Shown in pieces: positions 52,584 to 61,283 of a stretch of DNA of 64,000 nt. Positions within the stretch are counted from its first letter, which is position 1. Each line of letters opens with the position of its first letter. Where the stretch lies: positions 186,001-250,000 of the forward strand of contig NZ_FNOU01000002.1 in NCBI RefSeq assembly GCF_900107125.1, read 5' to 3'. Below the pieces are notes generated by a model that saw only the letters and a list, made by a program, of their open reading frames with translations, did no database searches and was not told where the DNA came from. Made by a program: the position numbers and the translations under genes. Source of the DNA: Eubacterium barkeri (GTDB lineage: Bacteria > Bacillota > Clostridia > Eubacteriales > Eubacteriaceae).

Positions 52584-52619
52584 AGCGGGTTCCAGCCTTT
52601 GGGACCTGCTTATTTTTTT
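52584..52619 (+). terminator. Terminator after the tRNA pair
   Basis: AGCGGGTTCC pairs with GGGACCTGCT (two G-T pairs) around AGCCTTT, followed by T7. Confidence 0.8.
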
Positions 52620-52693
52620 ACTTTTCCCGCATTTTACTGTATCTGATTCTCCATATTATTTGAGAATCCTATAGATTATACTTGGAATACTGC

Positions 52694-54556
52694 TCATTTA
52701 GAGTCAAGTTCATCATACAGCAGATCATGATAACGGCGCATTTCTGCAAGATGTGTCAACTGCTCGTCTAAGGAGCTTGCCATGACGGGATGATAAGCGA
52801 CCATGGCCTTTAGCATTTCAGAGTCATTAGCGTAGATAATCCTCTCATTCTTCAATGCGCCATCTAATACGGCTTTTGCTATCTCTATTGGTGACTTTAA
52901 TATCTCGGAAATTTTACCGTCATAGATAGATGTCTCCATCATTTCAGATGTTGCAGCACAGATTTTAACACCCGTTTCCCAGTATTCGTATCGCAGAGCC
53001 AAGGTGAAAAGTAGCAACGCTGCCTCGGTTGCACTGTCACTACTCTGGAAAGGCAGATTCCAGAATGCCGTGTTCGAAATCATATTAATAATTTGGCCCG
53101 TTTTCTGAGCAGTCATGATAGGAAGAGCAGCACGGCAACAGTATAAAGTTCCGTAGAAGTTTATAGAGAAGATTCTTTCCCAGTCGGTATTGTCCAAAGC
53201 CTTCATACCAGGATGTTTTTTCTGGATGGCCCGTGCTCTGGGTGTATCCGAAAAAAAGTGCAGTTGACCAACGTCAACCGTATTAATAAGCAAGTCCAAT
53301 CTCCCATTTATGCGGTCCTGAGCTTCCGCCACCATCGCATCAACCTGAGCCTCGACAGCGAGATCACAGAAAATCCCGCTGACAGTATGGGGATAAAGTG
53401 CAGACAATCGTTTGACTTCACAGATCAAGTTTTTCGAATTATGATCTGCAAGTACTACGATGGCTCCAACGGACAGTAGTAGTTCTGCCAGGATGAGGCC
53501 GATACCAGAAGCTCCGCCAGTGATAAGAGTATGTTTTCCAACATAATCTGCCGGATTCATCTGAGATGCTTGCTTGCTGCTGATGTAAGCCTGAGTTTTT
53601 TCAATAATTTGATGTGCATCATCCTCATTTCTAATCTCTTGAAGTTGTTCGAATTCTGCGACATCTATCTCTGGGTTATTCTCTAAAGGATCCAAAAGAA
53701 AGGTCAGAATCCCTCTACGACGCTTTCTGGCATATTGTAAAAAGACCTGATCCAATATCTTCCCCATCGCACCTGGCATAAAGCACTGTTTGGCGCCATC
53801 AATATCTCCATCATCCCCTAAGATTAAACGATCATTTCGGGAAATCCCCTCCAGAATACGTTGGGCAGACTGCCGTGGCATTTGGGCACCGTCAGGGATA
53901 TTCTCAGCACCCTTAAAAATTGAAGTAGCAGTAGTTCCCGGGGTAGCGGCATTGAAGCGGATACCCTCGGATTGGTATTCACTGCGGAGGCTAAGCGTCA
54001 GAGCACAGAGTGCTGCCTTCGTTGCTGCATACTGACTTTGATAAGCCATTGGTGAAAATGCAATTCCAGATATAATATTTACAATTTGTCCTTGTCCCTG
54101 GGCAATCATTGGCGGCAAAGCGGCACGACATCCATATAAAGCACCATAAAAATTAAGGTCAAAGGCAGACTTCCATGATGCGTTATCTGCTACTTTAGCC
54201 ATAAATGGATTATCCGGATTTAAACCTTCAGGTTCTACGGTAAATTTACTGCTAAAACCTGCACCTGCACAATTAATTAAGAGGTCTAGCTGATCACAGA
54301 ATGCGATCGACTGGGTGATGGCATTCTGTACGGCACTCTCCTGAGTGACATCACAATGAATCCCTTTCACCTTGTCCGGATACATCTTTTTTAGACGTTG
54401 GATTTGAATATTAAGATTTTGGGCGTCATAATCGATTAAAGTAATGAATGCTGCACCGCATATAAGTAGTTCCTCACAGAGGGCTAGCCCGATGCCGGAG
54501 GCCGCCCCTGTGATTACCGCACCTTTTCCTTGAAAATAAGTTCGTTCATACTCCAT
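52694..54556 (-). CDS. Fused double short-chain dehydrogenase/reductase with a degenerate second domain
   Basis: 620-aa protein made of two SDR domains joined by a charged linker (about 285-335). Domain 1 is complete: TGAASGIG (16-23), NCAG (95-98), catalytic Ser163, Tyr176 and Lys180. Domain 2 retains TGGASGIG (346-353) and Ser494, but NAG reads NTVD and the Tyr/Lys positions are Asp507 and Glu511, so it should not catalyse the usual reaction. Domain 1 probably oxidises or reduces an alcohol/ketone with NAD(P)H. AAGGAG 7 nt upstream sets the start at 54556, overlapping the upstream gene by 11 nt. Confidence 0.87.
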   Translation of the reverse strand: MEYERTYFQGKGAVITGAASGIGLALCEELLICGAAFITLIDYDAQNLNIQIQRLKKMYPDKVKGIHCDVTQESAVQNAITQSIAFCDQLDLLINCAGAGFSSKFTVEPEGLNPDNPFMAKVADNASWKSAFDLNFYGALYGCRAALPPMIAQGQGQIVNIISGIAFSPMAYQSQYAATKAALCALTLSLRSEYQSEGIRFNAATPGTTATSIFKGAENIPDGAQMPRQSAQRILEGISRNDRLILGDDGDIDGAKQCFMPGAMGKILDQVFLQYARKRRRGILTFLLDPLENNPEIDVAEFEQLQEIRNEDDAHQIIEKTQAYISSKQASQMNPADYVGKHTLITGGASGIGLILAELLLSVGAIVVLADHNSKNLICEVKRLSALYPHTVSGIFCDLAVEAQVDAMVAEAQDRINGRLDLLINTVDVGQLHFFSDTPRARAIQKKHPGMKALDNTDWERIFSINFYGTLYCCRAALPIMTAQKTGQIINMISNTAFWNLPFQSSDSATEAALLLFTLALRYEYWETGVKICAATSEMMETSIYDGKISEILKSPIEIAKAVLDGALKNERIIYANDSEMLKAMVAYHPVMASSLDEQLTHLAEMRRYHDLLYDELDSK

Positions 54557-55415
54557 ATTTATCTCCTTCAAAAATAGATTTGATGATCTCGGTAAAGGGT
54601 GCATTGATCATATCGCCCTGTAAAGAGATAAGACATAATTTCTGTTGTTTCAAAATCCGTATATTGATGAATCTTTGTAATGCCACGAATCCAATTATCA
54701 CTGACCATCCATCCAGCACCACCACTTGTTTGATAGGAATCTCCCCCCAGGGGTCATTAATGGTTGACGACAAGCGTACTTTAGCTGTAGCTGGTTCATA
54801 TCTTAAAAACCGCGTAGGACTATCATAATGACTCATGAAAAGGTCGGTAAAGCCACTGGGACTTATATGATACTGAAACAAGAAACTATTCCCCTCTGTT
54901 ACTATAGGAGATGTTGGCAGGGATTTCTCCACACCACCAGTAAGCCGTTCCATGAGTGGATCATTAAAGCATCCAATATCCACATCCACCTCAAGCAATG
55001 GGACACCATCCCTCCATATAGCACAGTGACCACTATCACCGATACGTTCAACTAAAATACGGTCACACAGTTTTTTAGGCAATCCACTACCTTCACGTCC
55101 AGAAAGCATCCCCATAAGCGCACCAGGTCCATCCAGCTGCAATCCGATGAAATGTACTCCGGTACGACCTTTATATTCGGCCATAATACCAATGCCCCCC
55201 TCCATATACCATGGTGCAAAAGTAGGTTCTCTTATATCCACTACATAGATATAAATCAGAGCTGGATCCGTCACTTTTAGTGGTGGTGGCAACAGAGCCT
55301 GTGCTTTTTCTTGGTCAGCCAGACAAAATAACTGAATACCATATTGATGGTTCATAGCGGGCTCGCTCATAAATGAGACGAGTTTCTCCTTAGGTGTAAT
55401 TAATGATGGCTTCAT
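54546..55415 (-). CDS. Acetoacetate decarboxylase-like protein
   Basis: 289-aa protein of the acetoacetate decarboxylase fold. GREGSGLPKK (106-115) matches the active-site loop, with Lys114/Lys115 placed like the Schiff-base and neighbouring lysines of the clostridial enzyme. It may decarboxylate a beta-keto acid or, like other family members, act as a lyase/hydratase on a related keto compound. Second last in a minus-strand operon with an OYE-type reductase and the double SDR; coupling to the SDR by an 11-nt overlap suggests linked steps. Confidence 0.75.
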   Translation of the reverse strand: MKPSLITPKEKLVSFMSEPAMNHQYGIQLFCLADQEKAQALLPPPLKVTDPALIYIYVVDIREPTFAPWYMEGGIGIMAEYKGRTGVHFIGLQLDGPGALMGMLSGREGSGLPKKLCDRILVERIGDSGHCAIWRDGVPLLEVDVDIGCFNDPLMERLTGGVEKSLPTSPIVTEGNSFLFQYHISPSGFTDLFMSHYDSPTRFLRYEPATAKVRLSSTINDPWGEIPIKQVVVLDGWSVIIGFVALQRFINIRILKQQKLCLISLQGDMINAPFTEIIKSIFEGDKYGV

Positions 55416-55439
55416 TTTGCAACTCCTTATTTGATATCT

Positions 55440-57365
55440 CTACATATCTTTTTTGAAAACAAACGACCGCCCATGAGCATCTTGAGTAGCCTCTAAAATA
55501 CGCCCACTTTTACGTGCATCCCCAATAACTACCACTGGTAACTGAGGAAACGATCTGACGATGGTATCCACTACTGATTGACGAGGATGGACACCAAGGG
55601 CAAGGACAATAGAATCGGCTGCCAGCATCCGCTTATCACCAGTATCTAAATCGGACAATAACAAATCTTCCGGTTGTATGGCTATCAGTTGGTGCTTGAG
55701 ATATACCCTCAAAGGGAAATCTTTCAACCTTGCTAATATGTCCTCTGTTACTGCTGGGTATATACCAGAGCCCAATGTTGCTTGCATCTCCACCAAAGTC
55801 ACACTACATCCAGATAACACCAGCATTTCTGCTGTTTCCAGTCCCGTCATACCTGAACCCACTACGACTACCTGCCCTTTGGGCTTTACCCGTCCACAAA
55901 GTACCCCTTCTGCTGTTACAACCCGATTGTCAGTAATACCTGGCAATTCTGGACGCACTGGTTGAGCACCACAGGCGATGAAAATGCCACAAGGGGAGAG
56001 TTTCTCCAGGACTTGAGGCGTGGCAGATTCACCTAAATGACAGCAGATACCAGCCTGTACAACTTGGGCAGTTAAAGAATTGACATAAGCTGTAATTTTT
56101 TCCTTTTTATATCCCTTGTCCGCGATATTCAGTGTTCCGCCCAGTTGTAGTTGCTCATCAAAGAGATGAACATCGAAACGGCGCTCTTTTAATACCAATG
56201 CCGCTTCTATCCCTGCTGGACCACCACCAACAATAGCGACTCGGCGTCCTTCTCCATTTTTAACAGTATGAACAAAATCCATTTCCCTTCCTGTCACCGG
56301 GTTTACTGCGCACTTAATTCGACGAAGGGCTAGGATTTCATTAAAACAAGCCAGACAACCGATACACTGTCGAATGGTATCACATTTTCCAGTCAGGGCT
56401 TTGCGTGTCCATTGGGCATCAGCTAAATGCCCCCGACCAATACCGACAAAGTCACAGGCTCCTTCCTTGAGCAAGACTTCTGCCATCCGCGGCTCCTTAA
56501 TGTTGTTTACTGCAATAACGGGAATACCCACAGCAGCCTTCATTGCAGAACTGAACTCCCTTTTGCTTCCCTCTGGCCAGGTTCCTGGTTCAATGCAACC
56601 ATTAGAATAGCAGCTGACATTGATAGCATCAACACCAGCAGATTCCAATGCCTTGGCCACAGTGATAGACTCTGACAGCATCATCCCACCCGACAACGCC
56701 TCAAAAGCATTGATGCGTACACTGAGGGGAAAATCCCCGCAGGACTGGCGAATTCCTGCTACGATGTCCAACAGAAAATGCAAACGATTTTCAAAGCTTC
56801 CGCCATAAGCATCCTTCCTAAAATTCATTGCGGGTGATAAAAAATTATTGATAAGGTAGCCGTGAGCTGCGTGAAGTTCAACACCATCCGCTCCTGATTT
56901 TTGTACCAATTGGGCTGCCGTGACGAACTGCTTTACCAAATCGGCACATTCATCAATGGACAATATCTCAGGAATTGTACCATTTGGAACAAATTCACAG
57001 GAGGGTGCTACCACCTTCCCACCTGTCAGCGACGGTGAAGCTGATGCACCAGGATGCTGAAGCTGGACAAAGAGTCGAGTATCATACTGATGAATGACTT
57101 CGACTAAACGCTGAATTCCCGATATGTCGCTTATACGATATGCCGAAAGTTGCCGGGGATCACTGCTTCCCGGACCATCGGTAATCCGAGTCACCTCTGT
57201 AATGATCAAGCCAACACCACCTCGTGCCCGTGCCTCGTAAAAGCTAATGAGTTCATCACTGACATCACCTTGGTCCGTTGCTAAATTAATACCCATCGCT
57301 GGCATTACGACTCGATTGGGCAGTTTCAGTCCCCCAATGGTTCCAGAATCTTGTAATTGTACCAT
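55440..57365 (-). CDS. OYE-type flavin/iron-sulfur enoate (2,4-dienoyl-CoA-like) reductase
   Basis: 641-aa reductase with an N-terminal FMN-binding TIM barrel (HAAHGYLINNFLSP near 165-178; RGHLADAQW near 311), a [4Fe-4S] segment (C334, C337, C340, C352) and a C-terminal FAD/NAD(P)-binding domain (VAIVGGGPAGIEAA near 376-389; VVVGSGMTGLETAE). Architecture of 2,4-dienoyl-CoA reductase, BaiCD/BaiH and daidzein reductase; it reduces an activated C=C bond. Cluster spacing is C-x2-C-x2-C-x11-C rather than the usual C-x2-C-x3-C. Substrate unknown. Confidence 0.88.
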   Translation of the reverse strand: MVQLQDSGTIGGLKLPNRVVMPAMGINLATDQGDVSDELISFYEARARGGVGLIITEVTRITDGPGSSDPRQLSAYRISDISGIQRLVEVIHQYDTRLFVQLQHPGASASPSLTGGKVVAPSCEFVPNGTIPEILSIDECADLVKQFVTAAQLVQKSGADGVELHAAHGYLINNFLSPAMNFRKDAYGGSFENRLHFLLDIVAGIRQSCGDFPLSVRINAFEALSGGMMLSESITVAKALESAGVDAINVSCYSNGCIEPGTWPEGSKREFSSAMKAAVGIPVIAVNNIKEPRMAEVLLKEGACDFVGIGRGHLADAQWTRKALTGKCDTIRQCIGCLACFNEILALRRIKCAVNPVTGREMDFVHTVKNGEGRRVAIVGGGPAGIEAALVLKERRFDVHLFDEQLQLGGTLNIADKGYKKEKITAYVNSLTAQVVQAGICCHLGESATPQVLEKLSPCGIFIACGAQPVRPELPGITDNRVVTAEGVLCGRVKPKGQVVVVGSGMTGLETAEMLVLSGCSVTLVEMQATLGSGIYPAVTEDILARLKDFPLRVYLKHQLIAIQPEDLLLSDLDTGDKRMLAADSIVLALGVHPRQSVVDTIVRSFPQLPVVVIGDARKSGRILEATQDAHGRSFVFKKDM

Positions 57366-57369
57366 GCCT

Positions 57370-58338
57370 TTACCTCCTGATTTCCTTATCTACTCCTAAA
57401 GTGGTGAAAACGCGTAAGGCCAGCGCCACCGTACATTTAGTGATAACCGTAACGCAAGCTGTCCGAATGACGAAATACTGGAAAAAATTCAAAACTTCAA
57501 AATGGAAAAAAGTCAAAATGCCCCACAACATTATCATCGCAGCCAAAGCTACCGGAATAAAAAGTATCAGCGTAAACCTTTTAGGTGAGCCAAACAATCC
57601 CGCATACCAAGATAGGTGATGATATTCCCGACGAGGAATGCGGCCAGCGCCGACTTCCTCCTGAATTTCCCGAGCCACAGGATATACCATTTTCAGTGAA
57701 ACAATAACGCTGAGGATTAGAGCAGAAATTATAATGTTTTTTTGGGCTGTAGGAAGGATAATCACCATAGCTCCATCGAGGATAACTCCGCCCATGAAAA
57801 AGCCGACCACCAGATTAAAGCCAAAATCATTGACAACCGTATCGAAAAGATTTGAAAAAGTTTGTAAATGCGGTAGTGGATTCTTTACGATGTCACTTCC
57901 AGTTTGCTCCTTTTCAAATGTATGAAGATAGTCGGGCTGCATGTAGCGCAGAATAACACACTCCACGATTTTAGCTGAAACAATTATGGAATACAGCAAA
58001 CGCCAAGCCAAAAACTGGGGAAATTCGAAAGTGCGTATTGCAAAGAATCTAAATACGACACCATTTAAAATTGGTGTGAAAACAGCAAAAATACTACCGA
58101 TTATTAACGCTAGAAGCACTGGATTTTGAGGTAGATGAGCAAAAATCATACTGACTGGCGCTTCCTTTGGTAATGCGCCCTGTTGGGCTAATTCATCTAT
58201 TCGGTGTTTAATATACAGCGTATCAATAAAGGTTGTGCTCACACCAAAGCATGCCGCATCAATAAGAATATCACTTTCACTTAAGCTGTGGCCGTACATG
58301 AACAGAATAACAGCTACCAAATTGATGATCATTGTCAT
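57370..58338 (-). CDS. Polytopic membrane protein of unknown function in the redox operon
   Basis: At least 322 aa with about seven hydrophobic segments (3-19, 73-100, 109-132, 174-197, 202-222, 258-283, 290-313). Family not recognised; a transporter or integral membrane enzyme is possible. The frame remains open upstream to a TAA at 58419-58417 and includes a plausible soluble N-terminus (EKNWRIGLPYVDNVRIIG) behind GGGAGG (58410-58405); the codon 9 nt after that motif is ATA at 58395. The listed ATG at 58338 has no ribosome-binding site, so the real protein is probably about 19 residues longer. Ends 4 nt before the reductase gene. Confidence 0.75.
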   Translation of the reverse strand: MTMIINLVAVILFMYGHSLSESDILIDAACFGVSTTFIDTLYIKHRIDELAQQGALPKEAPVSMIFAHLPQNPVLLALIIGSIFAVFTPILNGVVFRFFAIRTFEFPQFLAWRLLYSIIVSAKIVECVILRYMQPDYLHTFEKEQTGSDIVKNPLPHLQTFSNLFDTVVNDFGFNLVVGFFMGGVILDGAMVIILPTAQKNIIISALILSVIVSLKMVYPVAREIQEEVGAGRIPRREYHHLSWYAGLFGSPKRFTLILFIPVALAAMIMLWGILTFFHFEVLNFFQYFVIRTACVTVITKCTVALALRVFTTLGVDKEIRR

Positions 58339-58477
58339 TCCGATGATACGGACATTGTCTACATAAGGTAGACCTATACGCCAGTTTTTTTCTATTTCAA
58401 ACCACCTCCCATTAAATTATGAGATATCGCATTTTAAATCCTTTCATGTTCAGCATTTCCGTTCATTTTTCCAATAT

Positions 58478-58520
58478 AAAAACTGATAGCCTATACACGA
58501 TTTTGCGTATATACTATCAG
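58478..58520 (-). terminator. Hairpin between LuxR regulator and the redox operon
   Basis: On the minus strand CTGATAG (58520-58514) pairs with CTATCAG (58489-58483), extended by TATATAC/GTGTATA, followed by T5. It could end the regulator transcript or, as an inverted repeat ahead of the operon, serve as a regulator site. No clear sigma-70 promoter was found for the operon. Confidence 0.6.
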
Positions 58521-58579
58521 CTTTTCACAGTTTTAAATACCTCCTTTTTTCTATGAAAAAGAGGGGGCATTTCATATCA

Positions 58580-59608
58580 TTATAAAATCAAATTTTCCAA
58601 ATCTTTACGTTTTTGTATATAGAGTTTTTCATACACTACTTGCAAGTAGGATTTGACTGTTGCAACAGAGAGATTTAAAACCTTAGCAATCTCCTGATTC
58701 CGATAACCACATTTGGCCAAATAGGCCACCTGATACTCCCGACTCGTAAGGATCTGGGATATCTGACCGTGAGTGACATGATTGTGGAAATCTACCCAAT
58801 TGTACCCTATCTGCATTTTTAATGATTCTACTGCATTCATAAAACCTGGGGCCTGATTTGCCCACGGGGGCAGCAAACTGCTTAGGGAAGAATAATGCTC
58901 AACTAAAGGCATAATGAGACCATCCGGGATAAGACCTTCCATAACAAAGGCTAGCGCCGCTTTTGCGCGGTCATTCTCTTTTTGGCAAACCGCACTAACC
59001 GCCTCCATAAGCCGAAGGTAGATGCGTGTAGTAAAATAGCGAGTTTCATCAAAAAGAGACAAAGCTGTTTCCGTCAGAGACAGGACCGCAGCGAATTCTC
59101 CACGTGCTAGTAAATATTTTGCTCGCGGATAACAGGCAAAGGGGCGGGCCGCTAAAGGGAGGCGACTAAAGTCTCCATCAATAATCCACGGTGGGCATTT
59201 ATCAGTATCATACAGACTTACAGCCATAACAGCCTGGGCTAATTCTACAAATGCTTGGTCGGGGTGTCCGGATAACTGTCGAGTCACTTCGTCCAAACGG
59301 ATTTTTGTATTCATAAAGATATCGTATTGACCAGCTGCTACGGCCCCTGCCATACGGTAGAGAAGGTGTTGCCCAACCCGCCAATCTGTTGTGGTGAGAC
59401 CAGTGGTCAGATTCAATACCGCGTTCAAATCACCGCGGTAGTAAGCCAACTCAATGTTCAGGCTTCTTTGGTCCTCAACGTTAGCTATCCTTTCCACCAT
59501 TTTATCAAGGCTTCCTGGTACATATGTCACATTATCCAGCGCCAGGAGAGACTGTCGAGGCTTTGTTATGGCACTCGCCATCACGTCATTATAGATATAT
59601 TTACCCAT
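58580..59608 (-). CDS. LuxR-type transcriptional regulator
   Basis: 342-aa regulator with a C-terminal LuxR/GerE helix-turn-helix (LTSREYQVAYLAKCGYRNQEIAKVLNLSVATVKSYLQ region, about 280-340) and a long helical, TPR-like N-terminal part (about 20-270) in place of a receiver domain, resembling the C-terminal half of MalT/LAL regulators without the ATPase. It is next to the redox operon and likely controls it in response to the substrate. Confidence 0.82.
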   Translation of the reverse strand: MGKYIYNDVMASAITKPRQSLLALDNVTYVPGSLDKMVERIANVEDQRSLNIELAYYRGDLNAVLNLTTGLTTTDWRVGQHLLYRMAGAVAAGQYDIFMNTKIRLDEVTRQLSGHPDQAFVELAQAVMAVSLYDTDKCPPWIIDGDFSRLPLAARPFACYPRAKYLLARGEFAAVLSLTETALSLFDETRYFTTRIYLRLMEAVSAVCQKENDRAKAALAFVMEGLIPDGLIMPLVEHYSSLSSLLPPWANQAPGFMNAVESLKMQIGYNWVDFHNHVTHGQISQILTSREYQVAYLAKCGYRNQEIAKVLNLSVATVKSYLQVVYEKLYIQKRKDLENLIL

Positions 59609-60017
59609 AGCATTACTCTTTAGTACTGGAACAATTGGTCTTATCGTGTCCTCTCTCCATTCCCAGACTCTTCTCCTTATTTAAAATCCCAGTGTGAACA
59701 CAGATTTGATTCGCCATAAAAGGTACCCTAACTCTTTTAATTAAGTACATTTAATCATCCCCTAATAATTTTAAGTATAAACCATCCCGCGGTGCTATCG
59801 TCAATACATTTTTAAATATTTTTTAATCCTCGTGTTTTCAACTTTATTTTTATGATCATACACCAACCGGCTTTATTCCAAAGCAATTTATGCTTAGATA
59901 ATTCTTATGCTGGATAAGTTATCGTCATAAAATGATTAATGCTTAAGATTTGTATGTCAGTATTTAATAAAAGAAAATTTTATTATAGTGTTTATCTATT
60001 AAGTGAAAGGATACAAA
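59609..60017. other. AT-rich divergent intergenic region with repeated motif
   Basis: 409 bp between the divergent LuxR and DyP genes. Three related direct repeats occur before the DyP gene: TTATGCTTAGATAA (59888-59901), TTATGCTGGATAAG (59905-59918) and TTAATGCTTAAGAT (59936-59949). GATAA at 59897 and TTATC at 59919-59923 also bracket an inverted CTTAT/ATAAG pair. These may be operator sequences for the peroxidase gene. No RNA gene or short coding region was recognised. Confidence 0.45.
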
Positions 60018-60968
60018 ATGAAATATCAAGATGTTATTCCCTGTCAATCAGAAAATTCTATTATTGCAACTATAGCGCTAAAAGATAAAAAAATTTCTAA
60101 AACTGCTTTAAGTGCTTTTCAAAATCTATTTGATCGCATCCCTGCAATGGTAGAGAGTCTGCGCATTCGTTATCCAGAGCAAGAATTTGAGTTTGCTATG
60201 GGAATTGGAGCCGTTGCTTGGGATAAGCTTTTCCCCAACACTAAAAAACCAAAAGAATTAAAAGTTTTTCCTGGAATAGAAGGAACATCGTCAATGGCCC
60301 CGTCGACTCCAGGAGATTTCTTTTTTCATATCCGTGCTAATCGTATGACTGTTTGTTATGATATGCTTTCTAGTATTCAGACACTTATTGGAGATTACGT
60401 AAGTCCTGTAGATGAAACACATGGTTTTCGTTATCGTGATGGGCGAGCGATTATTGGTTTTGTTGATGGGACAGAAAATCCTAAAGACTCAGAAGCTTGG
60501 GAAGCCGTTCTAATAGATGATGATTCTGATTTTAATGGTGGCAGTTATGTATTTGCTCAAAAATATACTTTTGATAAAAATGCCTGGGATATGCTGTCAG
60601 ATGTTGCTCAAGAAAAGATCATTGGTCGACGAAAATGGACTGACTTAGAACTCTCGGATAAAATCAAACCCATGGATGCACATACCGAAATATCAAAAGC
60701 CCACAATAATAAAGGGCAAGAAATGAAAATAATCCGGGCAAATCTTGTCTACTCTCAGCCAACACAGAATATTTATGGGAGCTATTTTCTAGGATATTCA
60801 AAAAACTTTTCAATCACAAATCAAATGTTAGAACACATGTTTCAGGGGACCGCAAATGCAAGTGAGGATAGCTTATTAAATTATTTACACGCAATAACGG
60901 GTAATCTCTTTTTTGTTCCTAGCTATTCACAATTGGCTCAAATGGCTTCAGGAGAAATGGACGTGTGA
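60018..60968 (+). CDS. DyP-type heme peroxidase
   Basis: 316-aa dye-decolorizing peroxidase. The distal Asp is in GFVDGTENP (147-155, GxxDG motif), the likely heme-ligand His in DAHTEISKAHN (near 210-220). Removes hydrogen peroxide using an organic electron donor, or acts on porphyrin-like compounds; no signal peptide, so cytoplasmic. The gene is visibly more AT-rich than its neighbours with many AAA, GAA and ATT codons, suggesting transfer. AAAGG 7 nt upstream places the start at 60018 rather than the GTG at 60003. Confidence 0.92.
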   Translation: MKYQDVIPCQSENSIIATIALKDKKISKTALSAFQNLFDRIPAMVESLRIRYPEQEFEFAMGIGAVAWDKLFPNTKKPKELKVFPGIEGTSSMAPSTPGDFFFHIRANRMTVCYDMLSSIQTLIGDYVSPVDETHGFRYRDGRAIIGFVDGTENPKDSEAWEAVLIDDDSDFNGGSYVFAQKYTFDKNAWDMLSDVAQEKIIGRRKWTDLELSDKIKPMDAHTEISKAHNNKGQEMKIIRANLVYSQPTQNIYGSYFLGYSKNFSITNQMLEHMFQGTANASEDSLLNYLHAITGNLFFVPSYSQLAQMASGEMDV

Positions 60969-60988
60969 ATCCTTTTCTCTAAATTCTA

Positions 60989-61036
60989 AAAAAGGTTTCC
61001 TATGTAGAATATCATCAATCTCATAGGAAGCCTTTT
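60989..61036 (+). terminator. Terminator after DyP peroxidase gene
   Basis: AAAGGTTTCCTATG (60991-61004) pairs with CATAGGAAGCCTTTT (61022-61036), with one G-T mismatch position, followed by a short T-rich run. Confidence 0.8.
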
Positions 61037-61216
61037 ATTATGGCAAAACAGAAAAAAACCAATTCACAAAGTTGAGATGGATACTAAAGGGACGACAACA
61101 CATCAGATTTCTGAAACTAAGATCGCACCCTGTTCTCATCGTTATATTCTGAACTATGAAAGAATAAGTTGTCAACTATAATTATACAACATCAAAGTGA
61201 TACCTTCATTTTTCAC

Positions 61217-61245
61217 TTGACGATTGCTACTCTGTGGATTATAGT
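61217..61245 (+). promoter_or_regulatory. Promoter of ABC exporter operon
   Basis: TTGACG (61217-61222), 17-bp spacer, TATAGT (61240-61245), 38 bp before the ATG. The remaining part of the 315-bp gap (61037-61216) shows only a GTTGT/ACAAC inverted pair around 61168-61190. Confidence 0.65.
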
Positions 61246-61283
61246 CGAAAGAACAGATTATTTACTGATGAGGAGAACATTTA

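Noticed and set aside
52694-59608. Assignment as a bile acid 7-dehydroxylation (bai) operon
   Set aside because: Only the reductase architecture and an SDR are shared. CoA ligase, 7-alpha dehydratase, CoA transferase and bile acid transporter genes are absent.
61077-61181. 34-codon open frame before the ABC exporter
   Set aside because: No Shine-Dalgarno, low-complexity composition and it runs into the promoter region; not supported as a gene.
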